Source: Candidatus Poribacteria bacterium (GTDB taxonomy: Bacteria; Poribacteria; WGA-4E; WGA-3G). Taken from it: a stretch of 5,457 nt of DNA. The position numbers and the translations under genes are program-made. The stretch is from assembly GCA_009845505.1 (NCBI GenBank), contig VXZL01000408.1, positions 1 to 5,457 on the forward strand. The letters run 5' to 3'. Numbering within the stretch: the stretch's first letter is position 1; each line of letters opens with the position of its first letter. Below, piece by piece: positions 1 to 5,400 of this stretch. The notes under the pieces were generated by a model. It was not told the origin of the DNA. It saw only the letters and a program-made list of their open reading frames with translations, and made no database searches.

Positions 1-144
1 ATCGCCAATTAACCAGATGCGAAAGGACGAACTTGGTTTGAAGACCGTATTTCGTCAATCCGCATTTTTAAAGGACCAGACTTCCCACCAGACGGCGCAG
101 ATGTCGTCTTTTACGAACACCCTGAATTTGAAGGGCAAAGCCTA
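1..144 (+). pseudogene. Upstream crystallin-like coding segment, cut off by an in-frame stop (5' part of the 145-987 gene)
   Basis: Read in the frame of the downstream gene, bases 13-144 have no stop and encode protein that belongs to the same domain. They give WFEDRISSIRIF, which resembles the (N/D)xx(S/T)S end of a beta/gamma-crystallin Greek-key motif, and then YEHPEFEG at 112-135, an exact Y-x4-F-x-G start of the next motif. The motif finishes inside the following gene at FGDSISAIKI. A TAA at 10-12 blocks this frame, and there is no ATG, GTG or TTG from 13 to 144. The domain therefore cannot begin normally here. In the +3 frame, bases 3-14 read RQLT, which could be the missing upstream protein if one base was gained or two lost near 10-16. 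Either the gene is a frameshifted pseudogene or the sequence has an indel error. The crystallin assignment rests on motif spacing seen by eye. Confidence 0.6.
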
Positions 145-987
145 ATGATTCGTATGGAACCCTCAGAGTATAAAAAAGAACTCCCAAACCTACATTTACT
201 CCCTCAGAATTTCGGAGACTCTATCTCTGCCATTAAGATTGAAGGGTGGGCATCCTCTGGCGAATTCACGGAGATGGTGTTTGAAGACGAGTTCATTGGC
301 AACCGTATGCGTCCAGAATGGCGATGGGAAGATCCAAAAGGCGGCGGCGCATGGGCAGAACGCCAAGGTTACCTCGAAATGCGAACGGATCCCGGGCAAG
401 ACCTCTGGCACGGTCCAGATGGCAATAGCGGTGATATGAGTGCCCCACGGCTCCTTATGGAAGTGCCTGGAGACTTCGCCGTTGAAACCCGCATGCGAAT
501 CACGCCGCAGCTCAGAGAACATGGGGGGATACTGATATGGAAAAATCCAAACAGGTTCCTCCGTTTAGAAAAGACCTCGGGGCCCCATGCTTTCAGAGGC
601 GATGTCCGATTTGAACGCCACGTTAACCGCGTTCTCCATCTCCGTGGAAGGAGTAGGGGACTCAGGAACGTCCGAGAGCTCTTCTTACGGATGGAGCGGA
701 GAGGTAACCAATTTTCCGCTTTCGCCAGTGAGGACGGCATTCAGTGGAAAAGTTGCGGCCAAACAAACGTCGGCATGGGCAGGTCGGTGCATGTCGGACT
801 CCATGCACTCTGTCCGGGGAACATCCCGCGGACCCTAACCCGTTTCGACTTTTTCCGAGTCTTCAAACGGAGACACGAGGTCGCCGAATACCGACCCGTT
901 GTCTCTGAGCAGTACGGTCAAATCTCTGACGAAGAACGTGAACGTCGAAGAGACGACCGACGGGAACGCGCCATGCGCGACCTATAA
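145..987 (+). CDS. Beta/gamma-crystallin remnant plus DUF1349/concanavalin A-like domain protein, 5'-truncated
   Basis: Residues 1-34 complete a crystallin-type Greek key that begins upstream of this start (FGDSISAIKIEGW at 23-35). Residues about 45-240 look like a DUF1349/concanavalin-A-like jelly-roll domain: FEDEF at the start, PEWRWEDP, GYLEMRTDPGQDLWHG, APRLLMEVPGDFAVETRM, GGILIWKNPNRFLRLEK, LRMERRGNQFSAFASEDGIQW and a closing RFDFFRVF. Such domains generally bind or sit beside carbohydrate-active modules, but no catalytic residues can be assigned. The last 40 residues form a charged Arg/Glu/Asp tail (EERERRRDDRRERAMRDL). The ATG at 145 has an AAGGG at 131-135, but that site lies inside crystallin coding, so this is the first available start rather than a convincing one; ATG 154 is an alternative. 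Any signal peptide would have been upstream. The next gene follows after 26 bases, and the pairing of two lectin-fold proteins suggests a shared extracytoplasmic role. Confidence 0.72.
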   Translation: MIRMEPSEYKKELPNLHLLPQNFGDSISAIKIEGWASSGEFTEMVFEDEFIGNRMRPEWRWEDPKGGGAWAERQGYLEMRTDPGQDLWHGPDGNSGDMSAPRLLMEVPGDFAVETRMRITPQLREHGGILIWKNPNRFLRLEKTSGPHAFRGDVRFERHVNRVLHLRGRSRGLRNVRELFLRMERRGNQFSAFASEDGIQWKSCGQTNVGMGRSVHVGLHALCPGNIPRTLTRFDFFRVFKRRHEVAEYRPVVSEQYGQISDEERERRRDDRRERAMRDL

Positions 988-1001
988 CCAACAACCGATA
1001 C

Positions 1002-1008
1002 AAGGAGG
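1002..1008 (+). promoter_or_regulatory. Strong Shine-Dalgarno site for the LamG protein
   Basis: AAGGAGG lies five bases before the ATG at 1014. It is the best ribosome-binding site in the window and fixes that start. It falls within the 26-base gap after the previous stop, consistent with co-transcription of the two genes. Confidence 0.85.
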
Positions 1009-1013
1009 ACATC

Positions 1014-1889
1014 ATGTTTGGAAAAGATAGCACCCGTTACCAACAGAGATATTTTGTAAACGTCCTGCGATTTTTCACAATAACCTGCCTCCTGCTAACC
1101 TGCTTCGTGTGGAATGTACAACCTGTTGACGCGATTATCGGGGCAGTCGAGGACGGTTTAGTCGCTTATTGGACTTTTGACAAGGACACCGTAAAGATAA
1201 AAACAGAAGCAGTAGATCTCTTATCAGGATTAGCTGCCGCTGTCCACGGGGACCCCGAACTCGCACCCGCTTCGGATTGCAAAGTCGGCGAGTGTATCCT
1301 TTTCGATGGGAGTGTCGACCGATTCCTCGTAGAAGATTCAACACCACCCACAATTGATCGCGATTGGGAAGAAATTAGCCTTGAGTGCTGGGTCTATATC
1401 AACGCCTTAGATGATAGTTGGAACCGAATTATCTCACTCGACGACATGCCTTCCAATACCGCAGTGGCAAGCCTCTATTATGATGACGATGACAACCAGC
1501 ACGGCTTTTTCATTCGGGCAGGTGGTCAGTCAACACAAGCCGCAAAAGACAACGTGTTGGAAGACATTCCGCTTGAGGAATGGTTGCACCTCACTGGCAC
1601 CTACGACGGTTCAACCGTTCACTACTACGTAAATGGGAAATTAGAGAAAAAGTACGCCATGAAGGGTGGGAAACTTCCCAAAGGTGGACTGCTTCTCGGT
1701 ATCGGCGACCGCTCTGATGGCTGCGATTGCGATACGATTCAGGGATACATCGATGAATTCCGTATCTACGACCGAGTCCTGACTTCAGCAGAGGTCGAAA
1801 ACAACATGAAAGCGACCGGACTCGATGTGAGTCCTTCTGCAGACCATCTCAGCGTCACATGGGGACATATAAAGGCGAGACGGAGATAG
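1014..1889 (+). CDS. Exported LamG-like (concanavalin A-fold) domain protein
   Basis: The 291-residue product starts with a signal-peptide-like region: basic residues to about 19, a hydrophobic core at about 15-33 (FFTITCLLLTCFVW) and a likely signal peptidase I site after VDA at 38-40. A Cys within LLTC is a poor lipobox, so a lipoprotein is less likely. Residues about 47-255 form one LamGL/Laminin_G_3 domain: DGLVAYWTFD opening, CILFDGS, ISLECWVYIN, EEWLHLTGTYDGSTVHYYVNGKL, LLLGIGDR and the closing GYIDEFRIYDRVLTSAEV. Cysteine pairs at 89/94 and 237/239 and a DDDD run at 157-160 could stabilise the fold or bind metal, but this is inference. The tail SPSADHLSVTWGHIK resembles short conserved tails I recall on LamG proteins of Poribacteria-type genomes. 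Such domains usually bind glycans or proteins outside the cytoplasm; no enzymatic residues are apparent. The ligand is unknown. Confidence 0.87.
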   Translation: MFGKDSTRYQQRYFVNVLRFFTITCLLLTCFVWNVQPVDAIIGAVEDGLVAYWTFDKDTVKIKTEAVDLLSGLAAAVHGDPELAPASDCKVGECILFDGSVDRFLVEDSTPPTIDRDWEEISLECWVYINALDDSWNRIISLDDMPSNTAVASLYYDDDDNQHGFFIRAGGQSTQAAKDNVLEDIPLEEWLHLTGTYDGSTVHYYVNGKLEKKYAMKGGKLPKGGLLLGIGDRSDGCDCDTIQGYIDEFRIYDRVLTSAEVENNMKATGLDVSPSADHLSVTWGHIKARRR

Positions 1890-1897
1890 TCGGAGGG

Positions 1898-1970
1898 ATT
1901 GGAAGGTCTTAGATTGGAAGATTGGAAGCCGAAGTCATCTATACTTCCAACCTTCCACACTTCCATCCAA
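1898..1970. repeat. ATTGGAAG repeats forming an imperfect inverted repeat
   Basis: ATTGGAAG occurs at 1898-1905, 1913-1920 and 1921-1928, the last two in tandem. The complementary CTTCCA units follow at 1944-1949, 1952-1957 and 1960-1965. Bases 1915-1928 pair with 1944-1957 over 13 of 14 positions (single A/C mismatch at 1921/1951), leaving a 15-base loop. There is no T-tract after the stem, so this is not a standard intrinsic terminator. It fills most of the 112-base spacer between the LamG gene and the oxidoreductase and is probably a dispersed intergenic repeat of the genome, which one window cannot show. Confidence 0.75.
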
Positions 1971-1985
1971 ACACTAACGAACCGC

Positions 1986-2001
1986 AAGGAAAATTAAAAT
2001 C
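1986..2001 (+). promoter_or_regulatory. Shine-Dalgarno and A-rich leader of the oxidoreductase gene
   Basis: AAGGA at 1986-1990 is followed by an A/T-rich stretch to the ATG at 2002. The 16 bases before the start match those before the gene at 3296 at 13 positions (AAGGAAARTTAAAA core). The spacing is long, about 11 bases, but the recurrence supports both starts. Confidence 0.6.
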
Positions 2002-3009
2002 ATGGAAACAATTGGAGTTGGTGTTATCGGTTGCGGCGGTATGGGCAGAAGCCTCGCTACCAGCGCACACGCCGTCGAAGGGATAGAGGTTATCTGCGTC
2101 AGCGATCTGCAAGAAACCTTGGCAGAAAAACTATCTGCAGACCTCAATGCCTCCTACACGTTGGATTACCACGAACTACTTGCCAATGATCGGATTCAAG
2201 CAGTGCTGATAGCGTCGCCACCTTTTATGCACGCACAGATGGCAGTCGATGCCGCGAATGCTGGCAAACACGTCTTTTCCGAGAAACCGATGGCACCGAC
2301 GCTTCCCGATTGCGACGCAATGATCGCCGCTGCGGAAGATAACAGTGTCAAACTCACGATCGGCTTGGTGTGTCGTTATCACGCGACGCATTCCAAAGTG
2401 CGTGAGATTGTCCAAAGCGGTGAACTCGGCGCGCCTGTCTGTATGATGGTACATCGGATCGGAGGACCCTGGCGTGGCGGCGGAAGCTATGTTCCGTGGC
2501 GATTAGAACGCGCAAAGTCCGGTGGAAGTCTCATGGAAATCAATGCCCATGAAATCGACTTCATGCGCTGGACCTGTGGTGATGTTAACGCCGTCTATGC
2601 CGCGGGGGGGCAGTACGTCCAGAAAGAGAGCGATTATCCCGACGTTGTACTGGCTTCCTTGAATTTTGAAAGCGGCGCGGTAGGTCTGCTCCATTCCAGT
2701 CACGTTTCCGCGGTTGGTGGATACGGCGGCCGTGTCGATTGCGAAGGCGGTTCCATCTATTTCCCACAGACTTGGGGGAGTGATGCAACTATCCAGATCA
2801 AACCCTTTGAAGGTGAAGGACGACAGATCAAAATTTCAGACATTGAAGTGCCACCACCCGTTCAAGAGGAGATTCGTGTCTTTGTGGATGCAATCCGCAA
2901 CGATACACCACCGCCGATCACAGGGTTAGACGGTCGCGCCGCAGTCGAAATCGCATTAGCAGCATACCAATCCGTTGAGAGCGGACGACCCGTTCCATTG
3001 CCTCTTTAA
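2002..3009 (+). CDS. Gfo/Idh/MocA family NAD(P)-dependent oxidoreductase
   Basis: The 335-residue product has the usual length and two-domain layout of this family. A Rossmann nucleotide-binding motif G10-C-G-G-M-G15 follows the first strand, and D35 at the end of the second strand (CVSD) favours NAD over NADP. The family signature EKP is at 94-96, within AGKHVFSEKPMAPT, where the lysine is the usual catalytic residue. The C-terminal half carries GGSLMEINAHEIDFMRW, with H183 and D186 in the positions expected for the substrate-site GG...H..D pattern. Members oxidise or reduce sugars, inositols and related polyols in the cytoplasm; the substrate cannot be read from sequence. Nearby mannonate-dehydratase-like and sulfatase genes suggest sugar or uronate catabolism. 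The gene ends in TAA TGA TAA, three tandem in-frame stops, directly against the inverted-repeat element downstream. A run of seven G at 2604-2610 does not disturb the frame. Confidence 0.92.
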   Translation: METIGVGVIGCGGMGRSLATSAHAVEGIEVICVSDLQETLAEKLSADLNASYTLDYHELLANDRIQAVLIASPPFMHAQMAVDAANAGKHVFSEKPMAPTLPDCDAMIAAAEDNSVKLTIGLVCRYHATHSKVREIVQSGELGAPVCMMVHRIGGPWRGGGSYVPWRLERAKSGGSLMEINAHEIDFMRWTCGDVNAVYAAGGQYVQKESDYPDVVLASLNFESGAVGLLHSSHVSAVGGYGGRVDCEGGSIYFPQTWGSDATIQIKPFEGEGRQIKISDIEVPPPVQEEIRVFVDAIRNDTPPPITGLDGRAAVEIALAAYQSVESGRPVPLPL

Positions 3010-3050
3010 TGATAAACTAAAGTTTGGACAATATCGTGTCGCGTATGAGT

Positions 3051-3121
3051 TGAGTTTCTAAGGGATTGTGTTTTTTCTACGAGTTCCTGACACGAACGCA
3101 ATCCACCGAAAAAGAAACTCA
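3051..3121. repeat. Nested inverted repeat in the left half of the element
   Basis: TGAGTTTCT at 3051-3059 pairs perfectly with AGAAACTCA at 3113-3121. Inside it, GGATTGTG at 3063-3070 pairs with CGCAATCC at 3097-3104, including one G-T wobble. A competing pairing, TCGTGTC 3034-3040 with GACACGA 3089-3095, would exclude it. A T6 run at 3071-3076 lies in the loop, not after the stem, so it does not make a terminator. Confidence 0.6.
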
Positions 3122-3137
3122 GATGCATCAAAAGGCA

Positions 3138-3184
3138 GCCCCCGGTGAATGCCACACGCGCATTCATACCGTTGATTCCGGGGC
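3138..3184. repeat. GC-rich long hairpin (REP-like)
   Basis: Three helices stack in one arm: GCCCC 3138-3142 with GGGGC 3180-3184, CGGT 3143-3146 with ACCG 3168-3171, and GAATGC 3147-3152 with GCATTC 3160-3165 around a seven-base loop. There are bulges of 8 and 2 bases on the 3' side only. The 15 pairs make this the most stable fold in the spacer. No T-tract follows, so it looks like a REP-type or cruciform-forming repeat, though it could slow transcription or protect the 3' end of the upstream mRNA. Confidence 0.65.
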
Positions 3185-3217
3185 GGAATGTTTATAGAAA
3201 TGCAATACGCCCACCTC

Positions 3218-3238
3218 TTTAGCCCCAGCGGGGCGAAA
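3218..3238. repeat. Short GCCCC-AGC-GGGGC hairpin
   Basis: GCCCC at 3222-3226 pairs with GGGGC at 3230-3234 around the triloop AGC, and TTT/AAA extends the stem beyond one A/G mismatch. The 3' side GGGGCGAAATGT (3230-3241) repeats GGGGCGGAATGT (3180-3191) from the previous hairpin with one difference, so the two hairpins share a unit. AGCCCC...GGGGCGAAATG units resemble dispersed repeats of several environmental bacteria, from memory. Confidence 0.6.
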
Positions 3239-3279
3239 TGTGTGTTCCCCTAAAAATTGTCCAAAGTTTAGTAATGGAA

Positions 3280-3295
3280 AAGGAAAGTTAAAAAA
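3280..3295 (+). promoter_or_regulatory. Shine-Dalgarno and A-rich leader of the UxuA-like gene
   Basis: AAGGA at 3280-3284 lies about 11 bases before the ATG at 3296 in an A-rich leader almost the same as that of the gene at 2002. It sits eight bases after the right inverted repeat of the element, so the ribosome-binding site was left intact. Confidence 0.6.
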
Positions 3296-4234
3296 ATGAA
3301 AATTTCAGTCTGGGATGGTGGACTTTCAGAGAGTTATCTCAAACAGGTCACACAACTCGGTGCAGATTGCATCGACTTCGGAAGCGGAAACGCTTTCCCT
3401 GGGGTCGACGAACAGGGGTACCCCGACTTAGATGAGGTTCTGAAAATCAAAAAACGGATACGCGCGTGGGGGCTCGACATCAATCGCGTGACGCTTCCGA
3501 ATATCACAGAAAAATTTATGACCGGTCAACCCGACGGCGAAAAAGAACTCGAAAACACGTGCAACGCGCTGCGAGTCTTCGCTGAAGCGGGAGTGCCTAT
3601 CGCACGCCAGCGGTTCTGGGGAGATACGTTCGATTATCTCATGACGCGCTATTCCTCGGTTCACAGAGGCGGTTATACGTCCCGCGGTGAGAGCCGTGCT
3701 GCGACCAAAAACCCGCCGCCGACACCCACAATGGAGGCACTTGACGAATGGTGGAAACGGTTCAGTGAAATCTACGGCGCGCTCGTGCCTATCGCCGATG
3801 AACTTGACATCAAACTCGCTATCCATCCATCAGACGTACCGAACCCAGACACGCCGTTAGGGGGTCTCGGTTTTCATCGTGTTATCGATGCCTTCCCAAG
3901 CAGAAATGTCGGTTATCTTTACTGCTGTGGTACCCGCGCTGAAGCCGGAGGCAGTGCCATCGTCCTCGACGAACTCAACAACTACGGACGCAAAGGACGC
4001 ATCTTCATGGTTCACTTGCGGAACGTCCGTGGCAGTCTCGCAACAGCCGGTGCGTTTGAGGAAGTCCTCCTTGATGACGGCGATATGAACGTCTTCAAAA
4101 TCATCCAAGAACTCCAAAAGGTCGGGTTCGACGGATGCATCAATGCCGATCATATTCCGAAATTAGAAGGTGATGTCGGATTAGCCTATTCTGTCGGCTA
4201 CATCAAGGCACTCTTCGCCGCATTGGTGGCATAA
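3296..4234 (+). CDS. Mannonate dehydratase (UxuA)-like TIM-barrel enzyme
   Basis: The 312-residue product has the C-terminal signature of the mannonate dehydratase family (EC 4.2.1.8, D-mannonate to 2-keto-3-deoxygluconate, cytoplasmic, metal-dependent). IAHP-type metal-site sequence appears as LAIHPSDVPNP with H177; C210 follows in YCCGTR; H240 in RIFMVHLRNV; and D285-H286 in NADHIP. These correspond to the His, Cys, His and Asp metal ligands of UxuA. DGDMNVFKIIQEL at 261-273 matches the GDvDM segment. The protein is shorter than typical UxuA (about 350-390 residues), and the usual HPDDPP is HPSDVP here, so it may be a divergent subfamily with a related sugar-acid substrate or a generic xylose-isomerase-like barrel protein. 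The oxidoreductase upstream and the sulfatase downstream fit uronate catabolism. The next gene starts 12 bases after the stop, which suggests one transcript. Confidence 0.75.
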   Translation: MKISVWDGGLSESYLKQVTQLGADCIDFGSGNAFPGVDEQGYPDLDEVLKIKKRIRAWGLDINRVTLPNITEKFMTGQPDGEKELENTCNALRVFAEAGVPIARQRFWGDTFDYLMTRYSSVHRGGYTSRGESRAATKNPPPTPTMEALDEWWKRFSEIYGALVPIADELDIKLAIHPSDVPNPDTPLGGLGFHRVIDAFPSRNVGYLYCCGTRAEAGGSAIVLDELNNYGRKGRIFMVHLRNVRGSLATAGAFEEVLLDDGDMNVFKIIQELQKVGFDGCINADHIPKLEGDVGLAYSVGYIKALFAALVA

Positions 4235-4246
4235 TCTCACAGGCTT

Positions 4247-5257
4247 GTGTACACGATAGAACCTCTTACCCATCGGAATCAGGACGAGTGGGACGCTATT
4301 ATACAGCAGTGTTCAAATACGACTGCCTTCCAAAGCCTTGCGTGGCGAAATGCATTAGATAGTGCCTTCAAACAACTCACACCGGTCTATCTGCTCATCA
4401 AAGAAGCAGATTCCGTGATAGGCGGAATACCCGCGTTTGTATTTCAACCAATACCGGGTATCCGTCTCTGGCAGTCGATGCCGTGGAACCTGTCCGGAGG
4501 CATCCATCTGATGAATTCAGTAGATGTGAACCCTGAGACACTCGTAAGGTCGATTGAGACAGCAGCACTGAAGAACGGATGGTGTGAGATTCGCTGGACG
4601 CTAACGCCAGAACACACCGCAACTTATGGGAGTTATTTCACCAAGGCAGGCTACGAGTGTACACACCACTTCACGCATCTCTTGAAAACGAGCGAGGATG
4701 TTGATACCCTCTGGCACGCCTACAACAAGCGGGTGCGAGGCGCGGTCCGAAAGGCAGAAAAATCTGGTGTCGAGGTTACGGATACGAACAGCGAAGCGGC
4801 GTTATCCACATTCTACGAAATGTATCTCATGACCGTCCGACGGTTAGGCGGAACGCCGAAGCCGCGTTCGCTTATGCAGGTGCTGCTCCAGCAAAAAGTC
4901 GCTAAACTCGCTGTTGCCACGTATCGCGGAACGATTATCGCAGGACTGCTCTACTTGCGCTTCAACAAGACTGTGACGTTGTGGTGTGAGGCATCCGTGC
5001 CAGCATTCTTGAAATACCGTCCGAATAATGCAATTTTTCACTATATCATCACACAGACGTGCCATGAAAAGGACGAGTGGGTAGATTTCGGCGCATCGCC
5101 ACGAGAAAATAAAGGACTCATTGCGCACAAGGAACAGTATCGTGCTGTTCGGACAGATTTCGCCAGCTATACAAAGGTAATTTCTCCGCTGAAGCGGCGA
5201 CTGTGGACCCAAAGTGAAGGCACACTTCGCCAAATTTACACATGGATGCAAGCGTAG
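4247..5257 (+). CDS. FemAB-like/GNAT-fold transferase
   Basis: The 336-residue product looks like the FemAB/BioF2-like (CelD-type) family of paired GNAT folds. The N-terminal half has TAFQSLAWRNAL at 26-37 followed by VYLLIKEADSVIGGIPAFVF; the C-terminal half has LWHAYNKRVRGAVRKAEKSGVEV (155-177), FYEMYLMTVRRLGGTP (189-204), IIAGLLYLRF, KYRPNNAIFHYII (257-269) and WVDFGASPRENKGLIAHKEQY (278-298), all in the order typical of these proteins. Relatives transfer amino acids from aminoacyl-tRNA to peptidoglycan precursors, or act in exopolysaccharide and lipid-linked modification; the acceptor here is unknown. No signal peptide or membrane segment is evident, so it is cytoplasmic. It starts with GTG at 4247, in the same frame as and 12 bases after the preceding stop, with only AGG at 4241-4243 as a ribosome site, which suggests translational coupling. 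No in-frame start exists between that stop and this GTG. Confidence 0.82.
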   Translation: MYTIEPLTHRNQDEWDAIIQQCSNTTAFQSLAWRNALDSAFKQLTPVYLLIKEADSVIGGIPAFVFQPIPGIRLWQSMPWNLSGGIHLMNSVDVNPETLVRSIETAALKNGWCEIRWTLTPEHTATYGSYFTKAGYECTHHFTHLLKTSEDVDTLWHAYNKRVRGAVRKAEKSGVEVTDTNSEAALSTFYEMYLMTVRRLGGTPKPRSLMQVLLQQKVAKLAVATYRGTIIAGLLYLRFNKTVTLWCEASVPAFLKYRPNNAIFHYIITQTCHEKDEWVDFGASPRENKGLIAHKEQYRAVRTDFASYTKVISPLKRRLWTQSEGTLRQIYTWMQA

Positions 5258-5400
5258 GAATAGTAATCAGCCGTTAGGTTGCTTTGCTTTTAACATTAAG
5301 GAAAGTTTTAAAAAGCGTGCATATCTTTAATTGCGTTGGGATTCACCAGAAACCATCGTGAAACGAAGTGGAACGATGCCCAGGAGCAATAAATAAAAAA
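5258..5400. other. Spacer before the sulfatase gene
   Basis: These 143 bases carry no convincing gene. A leader-like AAGGAAAGTTTTAAAAAG at 5298-5315 resembles the leaders at 1986 and 3280 but is followed only by a 14-codon GTG frame (5317-5361). CATCGT 5354-5359 and ACGATG 5373-5378 could form a weak 6-bp hairpin. AGGAG at 5382-5386 is the likely ribosome site for the ATG at 5401, although its 14-base spacing is long. I see no clear terminator or promoter. Confidence 0.45.

Larger units (their letters stand above)
3016..3272. mobile_element. MITE-like non-coding element with 17-bp terminal inverted repeats
   Basis: ACTAAAGTTTGGACAAT at 3016-3032 is repeated in inverse orientation at 3256-3272 with one mismatch in 17, the centre base of AAASTTT. 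The roughly 257 bp between and including them contain no plausible gene but several strong stem-loops, annotated separately. Flanks read TAA on both sides (3013-3015, and 3272-3274 if the last T of the right repeat is shared), which could be a 2-3 bp target duplication but is too short to be convincing. The element occupies almost the whole gap between the oxidoreductase stop and the ribosome-binding site of the next gene. It may be a transposase-less element moved in trans, or a composite REP-type repeat. No transposase is present here. Confidence 0.65.

Noticed and set aside
1898..1970. ATTGGAAG array as a CRISPR or an intrinsic terminator
   Set aside because: Units are too short and irregularly spaced for CRISPR, and no T-tract follows the stem.
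2604..2610. Run of seven G in the oxidoreductase gene as a frameshift site
   Set aside because: The protein keeps the family pattern on both sides of the run, so the frame is intact.
3172..3198. TTGATT and TATAGA as a promoter inside the inverted-repeat element
   Set aside because: The spacer is only 15 bases, both hexamers are imperfect, and the -35-like bases lie in the bulge of the long hairpin; not enough to call.
3274..3291. Tiny ATG frame of five codons (MEKES) overlapping the leader of the UxuA-like gene
   Set aside because: It lacks its own ribosome site, overlaps the Shine-Dalgarno of the real gene and has no recognisable leader-peptide character.
3428..3826. Long antisense open frames over the UxuA-like gene and other genes
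   Set aside because: They lie opposite well-supported genes, show no family motifs and are explained by codon bias of the sense strand.
5354..5378. CATCGT/ACGATG inverted repeat as an operator before the sulfatase
   Set aside because: Six pairs with a 13-base loop are expected by chance, and no second copy or regulator gene is present.
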